A stretch of 64,000 nucleotides of DNA. It comes from SAR202 cluster bacterium bin90. GTDB taxonomy: Bacteria; Chloroflexota; Dehalococcoidia; Lucifugimonadales; JADFKI01. Below are positions 49,050-58,467 of this stretch, piece after piece. Made by a program: the position numbers and the translations under genes. Every line of letters begins with the position of its first letter. Positions within the stretch are counted from its first letter, which is position 1. A model generated the notes under the pieces. That model made no database searches. It saw only the letters and a program-made list of their open reading frames with translations, and was not told the DNA's origin. Location: assembly GCA_002238855.1 (NCBI GenBank), contig MPND01000004.1, positions 1-64,000 on the forward strand. Reading direction: 5' to 3'.

Positions 49050-50312
49050 CTATACTCCAAGAAATGCTTTCATATCTTCAAGCTCGCCCTCTATGAAGCT
49101 GGCAAACCCGCCCTCAATCTGCCCCTTTTCGTTCACCTGCTGACGGTGGAACTCGGACGCCTTTTCATCTTTGGTAACCAGATAGACTGCCAAATCGTTC
49201 GGCGAATGCGTTCCTTCGGCAACAAGCGCCAGAAGTGACATTATGAACTGCTTGCTATGTGTGGAGATTATCAGATGCTTTGAGGGTTCTTCGCGGACTA
49301 TATCTGCCAAAGCTCGCGCCAGGCGTCGTATCGCGGAGGGGTGGAGGTGAATCTCAGGCTCTTCGATGCACACGATACCGGCGTCTGGATGCAACGTTTT
49401 TGCAAACATGAACACCAATTGATTGACTCCAAACCCTTCATTTACCAGCGACGCGCCCATTCCAGTACGCCTATCTACGCTGTTTAGAGAAAAGTTATTA
49501 GAGCCTATGCGGTTTCGTACTCGAAAGTCCCTGTTTAGTATCTGTTCCATAAATCGACTGATTTTATATTCGAGATACTCATCACCAGCCAGCATACTTG
49601 TGACTTCTTGCTCTGTTGCGATCATCGGAGATACTTCCTGCAAGGAGTACGACGGATGGAAGAAACCCCTTCCCAAAGGAACAAAACTAACTCGCCGCAG
49701 AATTTCTAAAGGAGAATCGATCATTTCCTTTGTTTCGCCGGATACACTCTGTAGTCTGTCGTCAGGCAGTCCATCCACAGAGCTTAATGTTATTTCATTT
49801 ATGCTAGTGCCACTCCATTCGAATATTCTGTCAGTCTGGCCTAGCCTTAGTAACGTAGCGCTTTTCTCTCTCTCAGGAAAAGCAACTATCCTTTTCAGGT
49901 TCATCATCTGGTATTCGCGGTCAGCTATTTCATCATACCCGGAAATTCTGAGTTCTAGAGAACCAGAATTGTCGTTTAGAAATGTAACATTGTAGTTGAC
50001 CTCAAAAGCGTCTGGGATGTAGTCCTCCGGGTTTGGGCTTCTAAAGAAAGCTTGCAAAGATATTCCGAGTTCCAATTGACTGTTTGTATCGTGATCGAAC
50101 ACGACCTCTTGGAAAGTTCCCAGACTGGCAAAGACGTAGTTGAAGAACTCCTGAACATGCTGATTGGGGTTGGTGACGATGTTCTTCATCGTCAGGGGCG
50201 CGTAGAGCGCACTCGACTTACCCGTGCCATTATGACCGTAGAGCACGGTTATAGGCGCGATTTCCAAATCCAACTGCTTTATGGAACGGAAATTCTTGAT
50301 GTGGAGTTTCAT
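49050..50312 (-). CDS. AAA family ATPase (SMC/RecF-like, DUF3696/AAA_21 type)
   Basis: 420 residues. Walker A GHNGTGKSS at about residues 26-34, ABC-like signature region ..LVNEGFGVNQLVFMFAKTL, Walker B IVCIEEPEIHLHPSAIRRLARAL and ISTHSKQFIMSLLALVAEG form a complete AAA ATPase of the OLD/RecF-like class. No TOPRIM domain is seen. Such ATPases with a small nuclease partner are common in phage-defence islands. The downstream PIN-like gene is the likely effector. Its codon use looks poorer in GC than neighbouring genes, consistent with transfer. Confidence 0.85.
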   Translation of the reverse strand: MKLHIKNFRSIKQLDLEIAPITVLYGHNGTGKSSALYAPLTMKNIVTNPNQHVQEFFNYVFASLGTFQEVVFDHDTNSQLELGISLQAFFRSPNPEDYIPDAFEVNYNVTFLNDNSGSLELRISGYDEIADREYQMMNLKRIVAFPEREKSATLLRLGQTDRIFEWSGTSINEITLSSVDGLPDDRLQSVSGETKEMIDSPLEILRRVSFVPLGRGFFHPSYSLQEVSPMIATEQEVTSMLAGDEYLEYKISRFMEQILNRDFRVRNRIGSNNFSLNSVDRRTGMGASLVNEGFGVNQLVFMFAKTLHPDAGIVCIEEPEIHLHPSAIRRLARALADIVREEPSKHLIISTHSKQFIMSLLALVAEGTHSPNDLAVYLVTKDEKASEFHRQQVNEKGQIEGGFASFIEGELEDMKAFLGV

Positions 50313-50411
50313 CGTAGGGCCTCCTGAAGCGGGATGAGCGCCAATCCACTCGTATGGACGGATGCACAGAATCCAACCTCTACTAGCATATCATCTGACA
50401 GCGACAATCGC

Positions 50412-51206
50412 TCAAACCTGCGATGTAACTTCGCCCGCAGTCGCCGTGTACAGGCTACCGTCTGACAGGCGCACCAGCAGGTTGCCTCGTTCGTCAACGG
50501 ACTCGGCGACGCCTTGGATGGTCTCGTGCTGCGAGCGCAGGTTGACCGTGCGGCCCAGCGTGTCGAGCATCGCCGACCAATCGGCGGTTAAGGACTTGCC
50601 CGCGCACACCGCTGCGTATGCGTCGTCAAACTGCTCCAGCAGCGTGTGAAGCACCGGAGTGCGGTTGCGGCGCTGCCCAGTCTCGCGGTACAGGCTTGTG
50701 GAGATGTCCGCAATCTCGGCGTAGAGCGATGGATCGAAGTTCACATTCACGCCAATGCCGACATTGGCGAACACCGTATCCTCGCTCTCGATCGCTGTCT
50801 CTATGAGTATGCCCGATATCTTTAGCCCGCCCACGCGTACATCGTTGGGCCACTTGATCGTGGGCATTAGGTCCCCACAATCGGCTACCGTGCGGGCCAC
50901 TGCCAGGGTCGCCGCCATATTCATGTACGGAAGCAGGCTTGCCGGCGGAGTCAGGATAACGGAGAACGATAGGTTCTCACCGCGTGGAGACACCCATGGG
51001 CGATCGAAGCGTCCTCTGCCCGCGGTCTGCTCCTCAGCGATCACAACGGTGCCTTCCGCTGCGCCCTCTGCCGCGAGCCTACGCGCCTCATCCATAGTGG
51101 AGCCAATCAAGTCGTAGTGATGGATGCGGCGTCCGATGACGCGGCGCGCGAGTGCGCCTTCAAGCGCGGCGATGTCGAGGTCTGAGGCGGGGGAAGTATC
51201 AGCCAT
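50412..51206 (-). CDS. birA: Biotin--[acetyl-CoA-carboxylase] ligase (short form)
   Basis: 264 residues. Catalytic block GRGRFDRPWVSPRGENLSFSV, KWPNDVRVGGLKISGILIE and VGIGVNVN are typical BirA. The N-terminal helix-turn-helix of regulatory BirA is missing, so it is a ligase only. The C-terminal SH3-like domain is present (LRSQHETIQGVAESVDERGNLLVRLSDG). It attaches biotin to the carboxyl carrier protein. Confidence 0.93.
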   Translation of the reverse strand: MADTSPASDLDIAALEGALARRVIGRRIHHYDLIGSTMDEARRLAAEGAAEGTVVIAEEQTAGRGRFDRPWVSPRGENLSFSVILTPPASLLPYMNMAATLAVARTVADCGDLMPTIKWPNDVRVGGLKISGILIETAIESEDTVFANVGIGVNVNFDPSLYAEIADISTSLYRETGQRRNRTPVLHTLLEQFDDAYAAVCAGKSLTADWSAMLDTLGRTVNLRSQHETIQGVAESVDERGNLLVRLSDGSLYTATAGEVTSQV

Positions 51207-51269
51207 TTCTAGATTTCATTTCTGGGTCAATTCGCAATTTCGTAGCTGAAATATACGTTTCTGGCAATT

Positions 51270-51313
51270 TCATTTCCATTTCATTTCGCGTTCATTTCCA
51301 TTTCGTTTCGCGT
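51270..51313. repeat. Two tandem 22-bp units of CATTTC-type sequence
   Basis: Copies at 51270-51291 and 51292-51313 differ at one base and consist of CATTTC, CATTTC, then (A/G)TTTCGCGT. More CATTTC-like words flank them. It lies between two minus-strand genes and is not coding. Confidence 0.8.
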
Positions 51314-51333
51314 CGAATTCTCTGAAATAGACA

Positions 51334-52260
51334 CTACGCCTCCAGCGCGTCCGCATCCGCCTTTTCTATCCGCACTTCGACGTTGCCCGCACGCTCTTCC
51401 TGCAGCTTCATCGCCACGCGAGAGTCCAGGTCTGCCCAACCTCGGTTCAGCGCGGAAGTCAGCTCCTGGTGTGCGATATTGCCCACGCTCATAGGCACTC
51501 CGTACTCGCGGGCGAGTTCCAGCGCGAGGCTGACATCCTTGTGGGCCAGCCGCAGCGCGAAGCTAGGCGGGTCGAAGTTACCCGCTAGGAATGTGTTCGG
51601 GTAAGTGTTGGCGAACGAGCTTCCTCGCCCTACCGAGCCATTGGAGATTGCCTCGAATAGCGGTTCAGGGTCCACGCCCGCCTTGACTCCGAGCGTGAGG
51701 CACTCGGCGACGATGGTCTGCAAGCCGTAGCCGATGCAGTTGTGCATCAGCTTTGCGATGCTGCCGGAGCCGACTGGTCCGATGTAGCTCACCTTGTCGC
51801 CGATGGCGTCTAGCGCGGGCTTTACTCGCTCGTACACCTCTCGGTCGCCGCCGACCATGACCGCAAGCCTGCCCGTGCGAGCCCCCACCGGACCGCCGCT
51901 AACCGGCGCATCCAGCACGCTCACGCCTTTCGCCGCGAAATCCTCGGCGATACTACGGATGAGCGTGGGCGAGCTGGTGCTAAGGTCTATATAGACCTTG
52001 CCGCTCGTGCTGCCTTCAAGGACGCCGCTATCACCGAGGGCGATTGCCTCGACTTCTCGCGGTCCCGGCAGCGATGTGAGCACTACTTCGCTGGCAGCGG
52101 CTACCTCTGCGGGCGTGTCTGCCCATGACGCGCCGTTCTCCAGCAACGGTGTTGCCGCCTCGCGTCGCAGGTCATGCACCGTGAGATCGTGTCCGGCGCG
52201 GAGTACATTCGCCGCCATGCCGCCGCCCATGTTGCCAAGTCCGATGAAGCCGATGTTCAT
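51334..52260 (-). CDS. NAD(P)-dependent beta-hydroxyacid dehydrogenase (3-hydroxyisobutyrate dehydrogenase family)
   Basis: 308 residues: GFIGLGNMGGGMAANVL (cofactor loop), DAPVSGGPVGARTGRLAVMVGG (substrate binding), GSGSIAKLMHN with the catalytic lysine, and the helical C-terminal domain. Members oxidise 3-hydroxyisobutyrate, tartronate semialdehyde or related acids. The residues choosing among these are not decisive. It fits the catabolic style of the region. Confidence 0.9.
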   Translation of the reverse strand: MNIGFIGLGNMGGGMAANVLRAGHDLTVHDLRREAATPLLENGASWADTPAEVAAASEVVLTSLPGPREVEAIALGDSGVLEGSTSGKVYIDLSTSSPTLIRSIAEDFAAKGVSVLDAPVSGGPVGARTGRLAVMVGGDREVYERVKPALDAIGDKVSYIGPVGSGSIAKLMHNCIGYGLQTIVAECLTLGVKAGVDPEPLFEAISNGSVGRGSSFANTYPNTFLAGNFDPPSFALRLAHKDVSLALELAREYGVPMSVGNIAHQELTSALNRGWADLDSRVAMKLQEERAGNVEVRIEKADADALEA

Positions 52261-52287
52261 GTTGTCCTCCCGACTTACTTTACATAG

Positions 52288-52345
52288 ATATACGGGATGG
52301 ACGGGATTTTTCTCGCCCCATCCTGTATATCCTGTCCATCCATGT
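52288..52345. repeat. CAGGAT-family inverted repeat
   Basis: GGGATGGACGGGAT on the left and ATCCTGTATATCCTGTCC on the right can fold into a hairpin. It lies in the divergent gap between the dehydrogenase and the hydratase and belongs to the dispersed family described in the findings. Confidence 0.65.
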
Positions 52346-52357
52346 TAAATTAGGGGC

Positions 52358-53068
52358 ATGGTAGAGCCTGTGGTGTTGTACAGCAAGAGCGGAGCGGTGG
52401 CGCACATTGTGCTGAACCGCCCCAGGGTGATGAACGCTTATAATGTGCAGATGCGCGATGAGCTTTTCATCACGCTGGAGGCGGTGCGCGACGACCCGGA
52501 GGTGCGTGCGGCGGTGATAAGCGGCGCAGGTGAGCGCGCGTTCTGCGCGGGCGCCGACCTGACGGAGTTCGGCACTGCGCCATCACTGGCAATCGCGCGA
52601 CAGGTGCGCTGGGAGCGCGACATCTGGGGACTCTTTCTGTCGCTTGGTAAGCCTCTGATTGCGGCGATGCGCGGCTATGTTATCGGTTCCGGCGTGGAGA
52701 TTGCCTGCCTGTGTGACATCCGCATAGCCGCCGATGACGCGCAGTTCGCAATGCCTGAGGTTGCGCTTGGCATGATTCCGGCGGCAGGCGGTACGCAGAC
52801 GCTGCGCCGCGTAGTGGGCGCGAGCAGGGCGCTGGAAATGATTCTGTCCAACAGGCGTGTCGGCGCTGAGGAAGCAAGGCGCATGGGACTAGCGCATAGC
52901 GTCGTGCAAGCTGATGACCTGATGTCAGAAGCCGAGGAAGTCGCGCAGCGGCTGGCAGATATTAATCCGAAGACACTCGCCCTCACCAGAAGAGCCATTC
53001 TTGAAGGAATGGACATGCCGCTTGCGGCAGGGGTGGACCTGGAACATCGTCTCGCAGGCCAGCTCTAG
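52358..53068 (+). CDS. Enoyl-CoA hydratase/isomerase family protein
   Basis: 236 residues, slightly shorter than usual (the C-terminal helix is trimmed). NRPRVMNAYNV, GAGERAFCAGADLTEFG, YVIGSGVEIACLCDIRIA (catalytic Glu in GSGVE) and MPEVALGMIPAAGGTQ (second Glu) are all intact, so it should hydrate or isomerise an enoyl-CoA. Compare the crotonase at 790, which lacks both glutamates. Confidence 0.9.
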   Translation: MVEPVVLYSKSGAVAHIVLNRPRVMNAYNVQMRDELFITLEAVRDDPEVRAAVISGAGERAFCAGADLTEFGTAPSLAIARQVRWERDIWGLFLSLGKPLIAAMRGYVIGSGVEIACLCDIRIAADDAQFAMPEVALGMIPAAGGTQTLRRVVGASRALEMILSNRRVGAEEARRMGLAHSVVQADDLMSEAEEVAQRLADINPKTLALTRRAILEGMDMPLAAGVDLEHRLAGQL

Positions 53069-53138
53069 GGCAAGCGTTAGATTGTCGGGACTCAGCCGCC
53101 GGCAGCATGAATAGTAGCATAGAGAGTTCGGACGGTTG

Positions 53139-53168
53139 TTGACTGAAATGCAGAAATGCTGACATACT
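53139..53168 (+). promoter_or_regulatory. Promoter of phoP, probably leaderless
   Basis: TTGACT (53139-53144), 18 bp, CATACT (53163-53168). The start site expected seven bases later coincides with the ATG at 53175, and no Shine-Dalgarno sequence lies before it. Confidence 0.5.
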
Positions 53169-53174
53169 GACACC

Positions 53175-53870
53175 ATGACTACTGTGCTTGTTGTCGAAGA
53201 CGAAGAGAATCTGCTGGAAGCGCTGCGGTACAATCTGGAGCGTGAGGGCTATGCCGTGGAGACGGCAATTGACGGCGAACAAGCACTGAACTCGGCGCGT
53301 TCCAAGCGCCCCGAGCTTGTCATTCTGGATGTGATGCTGCCCCAGCTTGACGGCTTCGAAGTGTGCCGCATCCTTAGGCGTGAGAGCGAGGTGCCAATCC
53401 TTATGCTCACTGCGCGTGGCGAGGAAATAGACCGTGTTGTCGGACTGGAACTAGGCGCCGACGACTATGTCACCAAGCCTTTCAGCATACGCGAGTTGAT
53501 GGCGCGGGTTCGCAACATGCTGCGCCGCTCAGCCCGCTCCACTTCTGCAGACGGCGACGCCGGCGAGGTGGACATCATGCACACAGGCGACCTCGAGATC
53601 GACAGCACTAGCCACATGGTGCGCCGAGGCGGTGTGCGGCTGGAGCTCAAGCCGCGAGAGTTCGACCTGCTTGCGCTGCTCGCCAAGAACCGCGGGCGCG
53701 CCTTTACCCGCGACCAGATCCTCGAACGTCTCTGGGGGCACGACTATTACGGCGACAGCCGCACCGTGGATGTGCATGTCCGCTGGCTGCGCGAAAAGAT
53801 CGAGCCTGAACCAAGCAAGCCCGTCAGAATCGTTACGATTCGTGGCGTAGGCTACCGCTTCGACGGATGA
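53175..53870 (+). CDS. phoP: OmpR-family response regulator, PhoB/PhoP-like
   Basis: 231 residues. Receiver domain with phosphoacceptor Asp52 ([14 protein letters not shown]) and switch residues LTARGEE and KPF. Winged-helix domain ([53 protein letters not shown]). It sits directly ahead of a PhoR-like kinase and the pst genes, so it should control the phosphate regulon through the Pho box at 55702-55740. Confidence 0.9.
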   Translation: MTTVLVVEDEENLLEALRYNLEREGYAVETAIDGEQALNSARSKRPELVILDVMLPQLDGFEVCRILRRESEVPILMLTARGEEIDRVVGLELGADDYVTKPFSIRELMARVRNMLRRSARSTSADGDAGEVDIMHTGDLEIDSTSHMVRRGGVRLELKPREFDLLALLAKNRGRAFTRDQILERLWGHDYYGDSRTVDVHVRWLREKIEPEPSKPVRIVTIRGVGYRFDG

Positions 53871-53921
53871 TGATGGACCTGGCTCCCGCCCCGGCCCTCT
53901 CCCGGCAGTAGAGGGACTGAT

Positions 53922-55691
53922 GTGATGATGAGGTTGCCCCGCTCGCTCCACTGGCGCATCGCTCTGGCATATACCGCGCTGATTTTCGCGAGCCTGGGCC
54001 TTGTCAGCCTGTATCTCGTGGGCTTCGTGCGCGATACCTACGTCACCAACCTGCAGAACAGCCTGGACAGGCAGGCGCGCCTCGTGAGTGAGCAGGTGGC
54101 GATTGCGTTTGCCGATGCCGAACAGGGCGAGACGGATAAGCAGACGCTCATATCGACATTCAGTCAGATCGCCAGTGCGCGAGTCACGCTCATCGGTGTC
54201 GATGGTGGCGTCATCGCTGACAGCGTCCAGTCGCCTTCTCAGCTACCCTCGCAACTTGGGCGCAGCGAAGTACGCGCCGTGCTCTCGCAATCCAGCGCGG
54301 GCAGCGTGGGCGTGGGCTCACCCCTTGACGGTAACTTCTCCGAAGAAGTCTTGTACGCCGTCGTGCCAATTTTGACCTCAGAAGGCGTTGTCGGCGCGGC
54401 GCGCATCGCCGTGCCTTCGTCGCGGGTGCAGCCGGACATCTACCGGATTATTGTAAGCATTGCGGTAGCCGCCATCGTGGTGGGTCTGCTGTCCGTCGCC
54501 GTCGGATACTTCCTGTTTCGCCATACCTCGCGCTCCGTTCGCGCGGTCGCTGAGGGTGCGAACCGGTTCGCGCAGGGTGACCTGGAGCATCGTGTGGGAT
54601 CTTCATCTACGGACGAGACACAGGAACTCGCGGTGGCGTTCAACAGCATGGCCGAAACCATACGCGGCATGCTGAGCGACATGTCGGCTGAAAGCAGCAA
54701 GTTGACGGCGATGCTGGACACAATGGAGGACGGCGTAGTCGTGATAGAGGCTGACGGGCGGATAACGCTGATGAACAGCGCGGCCGAATGGCTTCTTGAC
54801 ATCAGTGCGAGAGACGCGGTCGGCGCGCGACTGGTGGAGGCGCTGCGTGACTACGAGATTCAGCAGGTCGCAGCGCTGTCCCTGAGTTCCGGGGTATTGC
54901 GCCAGGCTGAAGTAGAGCTCTTGCCTCAACGTCGCTTCCTGAACGCCATAGCCACACCGCTCGGCGGCGGCACGAACAGCATCCTGCTGACGCTGCACGA
55001 CCTGACGGCCGATCGGCAGGTGGAAACCACCCTGCGCGAGTTCGTTACCAATGTGTCTCATGAACTTCGCAGCCCCCTGGCATCAGTGAAAGTTATGGTG
55101 GAGACGCTGGAGGAGGGCGCGCTTGACGACGACAGGACCGCTCGCAACTTTCTGCAGCGTATGAATCGCGAAGTTGATCGCATGAACGCGATGGTCGAGG
55201 ACCTGCTTGAGTTGTCGCGCCTAGAGAGCGGGCAGCAGTTGCCGAGTCTGACGCCGCTGGACCTGTCCGAGCTGGTTTCCGAGGTGACTTCAGATTACGG
55301 CAACAGCGTAGAAGGAGTGGAGTTTCGCACATGTCTGCCATCGTTCCCGGCGATCGCTCTCGGTGACCGTGGCAAGCTGCGGCAGGTGCTGGTGAATCTG
55401 CTGGACAACGCCGTGAAGAACACAGAGGCGGGCGATGTTGATGTGTCCGTCGTAGGCGGAGAGGGTATTCACAGGGTCTTTGTGCGGGATACCGGAGCGG
55501 GAATTCCGCGGGAGCACCTGCCCCATGTATTCGAGCGTTTCTACAAGGTTGACCGCGCGCGGCGGGACGGGGGCAGCGGGCTTGGGCTTGCGATAGTGCA
55601 GCAGATAGTGCAAGCACACGGCGGCGAGGTCAGCGTGGAGAGCGAAGAGGGCAGGGGCAGTACATTCAGCTTCACGGTGCTGCGACACTGA
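53922..55691 (+). CDS. phoR: Membrane sensor histidine kinase, PhoR-like
   Basis: 589 residues. Helices at about 12-34 and 176-200 bracket an extracytoplasmic sensor region of about 140 residues. HAMP follows at about 200-253, PAS at 262-360, HisKA with His380 (NVSHELRSPLASVKVM) and HATPase at about 475-587 (LVNLLDNAVKN; DTGAGIP; GSGLGLAIV). Large Pho sensors of this layout also receive signals through PstB and PhoU. The start may be the GTG at 53922 or either following ATG. Confidence 0.9.
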   Translation: MMMRLPRSLHWRIALAYTALIFASLGLVSLYLVGFVRDTYVTNLQNSLDRQARLVSEQVAIAFADAEQGETDKQTLISTFSQIASARVTLIGVDGGVIADSVQSPSQLPSQLGRSEVRAVLSQSSAGSVGVGSPLDGNFSEEVLYAVVPILTSEGVVGAARIAVPSSRVQPDIYRIIVSIAVAAIVVGLLSVAVGYFLFRHTSRSVRAVAEGANRFAQGDLEHRVGSSSTDETQELAVAFNSMAETIRGMLSDMSAESSKLTAMLDTMEDGVVVIEADGRITLMNSAAEWLLDISARDAVGARLVEALRDYEIQQVAALSLSSGVLRQAEVELLPQRRFLNAIATPLGGGTNSILLTLHDLTADRQVETTLREFVTNVSHELRSPLASVKVMVETLEEGALDDDRTARNFLQRMNREVDRMNAMVEDLLELSRLESGQQLPSLTPLDLSELVSEVTSDYGNSVEGVEFRTCLPSFPAIALGDRGKLRQVLVNLLDNAVKNTEAGDVDVSVVGGEGIHRVFVRDTGAGIPREHLPHVFERFYKVDRARRDGGSGLGLAIVQQIVQAHGGEVSVESEEGRGSTFSFTVLRH

Positions 55692-55701
55692 TGCCCCTTC
55701 A

Positions 55702-55740
55702 TTAACGGACTGTTAACAATCCGTTCACGGCGACTTAATC
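55702..55740 (+). promoter_or_regulatory. Pho box: four PhoP repeats upstream of pstC
   Basis: Four hexamers at 11-bp spacing: TTAACG (55702), TTAACA (55713), TTCACG (55724), TTAATC (55735). This matches the direct-repeat PhoP/PhoB site. It ends 24 bp before the pstC ATG, so it occupies the -35 region, and the message may be leaderless or nearly so. Confidence 0.85.
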
Positions 55741-55764
55741 ATGGGCAAGTAGCGTAGTACGGGT

Positions 55765-56727
55765 ATGGAAAGCACGATACCGCAGCCCCAAGAACGTCTG
55801 GAAGCTACCTCCCCGTCACGCTATACGGTGCCGCGCATGCGGCGGCGAGGAGGCGTATCCTTAGAGGGCAGGATAGTTCGCTGGCTGTTCTTTGGCTGCG
55901 CGCTCATATCCATCCTCACGACCTTGGGCATCATCTTCACGCTGGTATCGCAGGCGTTCGGCTTCTTCTTCGAAGTCTCGCCTTGGGAGTTCCTCACCGG
56001 CACACGCTGGACCCCGATTCTCAAGCCGCGAGCCTACGGAGTTCTGCCACTGGTCGGCGGTACCTTGCTCATAGCTGCAATCGCGGCAATGGTCGCGCTC
56101 CCAATCGGACTTGCGGCAGCTATCTTCCTGTCCGAATACGCGCCCAACAAGGTGCGCCGCGTCGTCAAGCCCGTCCTTGAGATACTGGCGGGCATTCCGA
56201 CAGTCGTTTACGGCTACTTCGCCCTCACATTCGTTACGCCGCTGCTGAAGGTCCTTTTCCCTGAGATGCTGGTCTTCAATGCGCTCAGCGCAGGAATCGT
56301 GATGGGAGTGATGATAATTCCAATGGTCTCGTCGCTGAGCGAGGACGCCATGAACTCGGTGCCCAACTCGCTGCGAAACGCCGCATACGCGCTTGGCGCT
56401 ACTCGCGTGGAAACAAGCCTGCGTGTGGTGGTGCCCGCCGCGCTCTCAGGCATCGTGGCGTCCTTTATCATCGCGATTTCGCGCGCCATCGGCGAGACGA
56501 TGCTCGTGACTATCGCTGCGGGAGCGACGCCGAATCTCACGATTAACCCGCTCGAAAGCATCCAGACGATGACCGCGTTCATCGTGCAGCTCAGCCTCGG
56601 TGAAACTCCGCACGGCTCGCTTGAATACAACACCATCTTCGCTGTCGGTCTGCTTCTGTTCTTGATTACGCTGGCTATGAATCTGCTCGGCTACTTCGTC
56701 GTCAGGCGCTGGCGGGAGAAATACTAA
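55765..56727 (+). CDS. pstC: Phosphate ABC transporter permease PstC
   Basis: 320 residues with about six membrane helices. The BPD permease motif [38 protein letters not shown] is clear, and the [16 protein letters not shown] segment is typical of PstC/PstA. The N-terminal ~30 residues are basic and cytoplasmic. With PstA it forms the phosphate channel. It overlaps pstA by one base (TAATG). Confidence 0.93.
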   Translation: MESTIPQPQERLEATSPSRYTVPRMRRRGGVSLEGRIVRWLFFGCALISILTTLGIIFTLVSQAFGFFFEVSPWEFLTGTRWTPILKPRAYGVLPLVGGTLLIAAIAAMVALPIGLAAAIFLSEYAPNKVRRVVKPVLEILAGIPTVVYGYFALTFVTPLLKVLFPEMLVFNALSAGIVMGVMIIPMVSSLSEDAMNSVPNSLRNAAYALGATRVETSLRVVVPAALSGIVASFIIAISRAIGETMLVTIAAGATPNLTINPLESIQTMTAFIVQLSLGETPHGSLEYNTIFAVGLLLFLITLAMNLLGYFVVRRWREKY

Positions 56728-57614
56728 TGCAGCAAACCACAGCCATGTTCAGGCCGCGACTGTCTATGCGAAAGAAGATGGGCAGCGTCATATATGTCCT
56801 GTTCCTGCTCGCCACGATGGTCGGCATTGTGGGTCTGTTGGTGCTTCTCGCACAGGTCATCGCTGAGGGAGCGCCCTGGCTCAACTGGAACTTCCTCAAC
56901 TCATACCCGTCCCGCCATCCTGAAGAAGCCGGACTCAAATCCGCCCTTTGGGGCAGCGTATGGCTGATGGGCCTGACGGGGATGTTCGCCATTCCCATAG
57001 GCGTGGGCGCAGCTATCTACCTTGAAGAGTACGCTGTGCCGAGCCGCCTGACGGCATTCATCGAGATCAACCTCTCCAACCTTGCGGGTGTCCCTTCTAT
57101 CGTCTATGGACTGCTCGGGCTGTCACTCTTCGTGCAATGGATGTTGCAGGGCGAGCGTGTGCTGCTGGCAGGCGCGATGACGATGGCGCTCCTCGTGATG
57201 CCCATCGTGATATTAGCCTCGCGCGAAGCAATTCGCGCTGTCCCCGACACATACAGGCAAGCAGGCTACGCGCTCGGCGCGGAGAAGTGGCAGGTCGTAA
57301 AGGGCATCGTGCTTCCGCAGGCGTTGCCGGGCATCCTGACGGGCACGATACTTGCAATGTCCCGCGCGCTCGGCGAAGCGGCGCCGGTAATCGCGATCAG
57401 CGCGCTTGTCTATCTGACATTCGTGCCTGTGCATCCGCTTGAACAGTTCACCGTGCTGCCAATACAGATATTCAATTGGACTTCTCGCCCGCAGGATGAG
57501 TTTCGCGGCATAGCGGCGGCGGCCATCGTGGTGCTGCTCGTGGTGCTGCTCACGATGAACGCGGTGGCAATCATATTGAGAGACCGTCATCAGGTGAGAT
57601 CGGATGGTTCATAA
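56727..57614 (+). CDS. pstA: Phosphate ABC transporter permease PstA
   Basis: 295 residues. [40 protein letters not shown] is the EAA loop, and [23 protein letters not shown] resembles PstA. Six membrane helices. Its end overlaps the pstB start by 11 bases, so the operon is translationally coupled. Confidence 0.93.
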   Translation: MQQTTAMFRPRLSMRKKMGSVIYVLFLLATMVGIVGLLVLLAQVIAEGAPWLNWNFLNSYPSRHPEEAGLKSALWGSVWLMGLTGMFAIPIGVGAAIYLEEYAVPSRLTAFIEINLSNLAGVPSIVYGLLGLSLFVQWMLQGERVLLAGAMTMALLVMPIVILASREAIRAVPDTYRQAGYALGAEKWQVVKGIVLPQALPGILTGTILAMSRALGEAAPVIAISALVYLTFVPVHPLEQFTVLPIQIFNWTSRPQDEFRGIAAAAIVVLLVVLLTMNAVAIILRDRHQVRSDGS

Positions 57615-58422
57615 CGTGAACGACAGCAACGCCGCCAACACCAACGACAATGCCAACGGCGACATCGTTCTACACTCAAACGATGTGAGCGTCAAGTACG
57701 GCGATTTCATGGCGTTACGCGACATCAACCTGGAGATCAAGCGCCGCGAGGTAACCGCGCTCATCGGCCCGTCAGGCTGCGGCAAAAGCACACTGCTGCG
57801 CTGCTTCAATCGGATGAACGACCTCGTGCCGGGTGCCAAGATCGGCGGACAGGTCATGTTCGAGGGCTACGACCTCTATGGGGACGATGTTGACCCCACG
57901 GAGATACGCTCTCGCATCGGCATGGTGTTCCAGAGGCCGAATCCCTTCCCCAAGTCAATATACGACAATGTCGCCTTTGGCCTGAAGATCAACGGCTACA
58001 TGGGGAACTACGACGAGGCTGTCGAGAAGTCGCTCAGGCAGGCGGCGCTCTGGGATGAGGTCAAGGACCGCCTGAATACCAGCGCTCTGGACCTCTCCGG
58101 CGGTCAGCAGCAACGCCTCTGCATAGCCCGCGCCATCGCAGTAGAGCCTGAGGTCGTCCTGATGGACGAGCCTGCATCCGCGCTCGACCCTATCGCCACG
58201 CTTGCCATCGAGGAACTCATCCGCGAACTCAAGGTCAACTACACTATCATCATTGTAACGCACAACATGCAGCAGGCTGCGCGCGTCTCGGACGATACCG
58301 CGTTCCTGATGGTTGACGAAAGCAGATGCGGCTACCTTGTAGAGTTCGCCCCCACACAGCAGATATTCACCAATCCCACAGACGAGCGGACAGAAGCATA
58401 CATTACTGGACGGTTCAGCTAG
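57604..58422 (+). CDS. pstB: Phosphate ABC transporter ATP-binding protein PstB
   Basis: 272 residues. Walker [10 protein letters not shown] (55-63), signature LSGGQQQR, Walker [16 protein letters not shown], His-loop VTHNMQQA and the PstB-specific [18 protein letters not shown]. The first ~20 residues are Asn-rich and unusual. It powers phosphate uptake and is coupled to PhoR signalling. The substrate-binding protein PstS is not in the window. Confidence 0.95.
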   Translation: MVHNVNDSNAANTNDNANGDIVLHSNDVSVKYGDFMALRDINLEIKRREVTALIGPSGCGKSTLLRCFNRMNDLVPGAKIGGQVMFEGYDLYGDDVDPTEIRSRIGMVFQRPNPFPKSIYDNVAFGLKINGYMGNYDEAVEKSLRQAALWDEVKDRLNTSALDLSGGQQQRLCIARAIAVEPEVVLMDEPASALDPIATLAIEELIRELKVNYTIIIVTHNMQQAARVSDDTAFLMVDESRCGYLVEFAPTQQIFTNPTDERTEAYITGRFS

Positions 58423-58467
58423 GAGCTGCCCTAGGGGAAACGACCTTTCCTCACGAGGATCGACATC

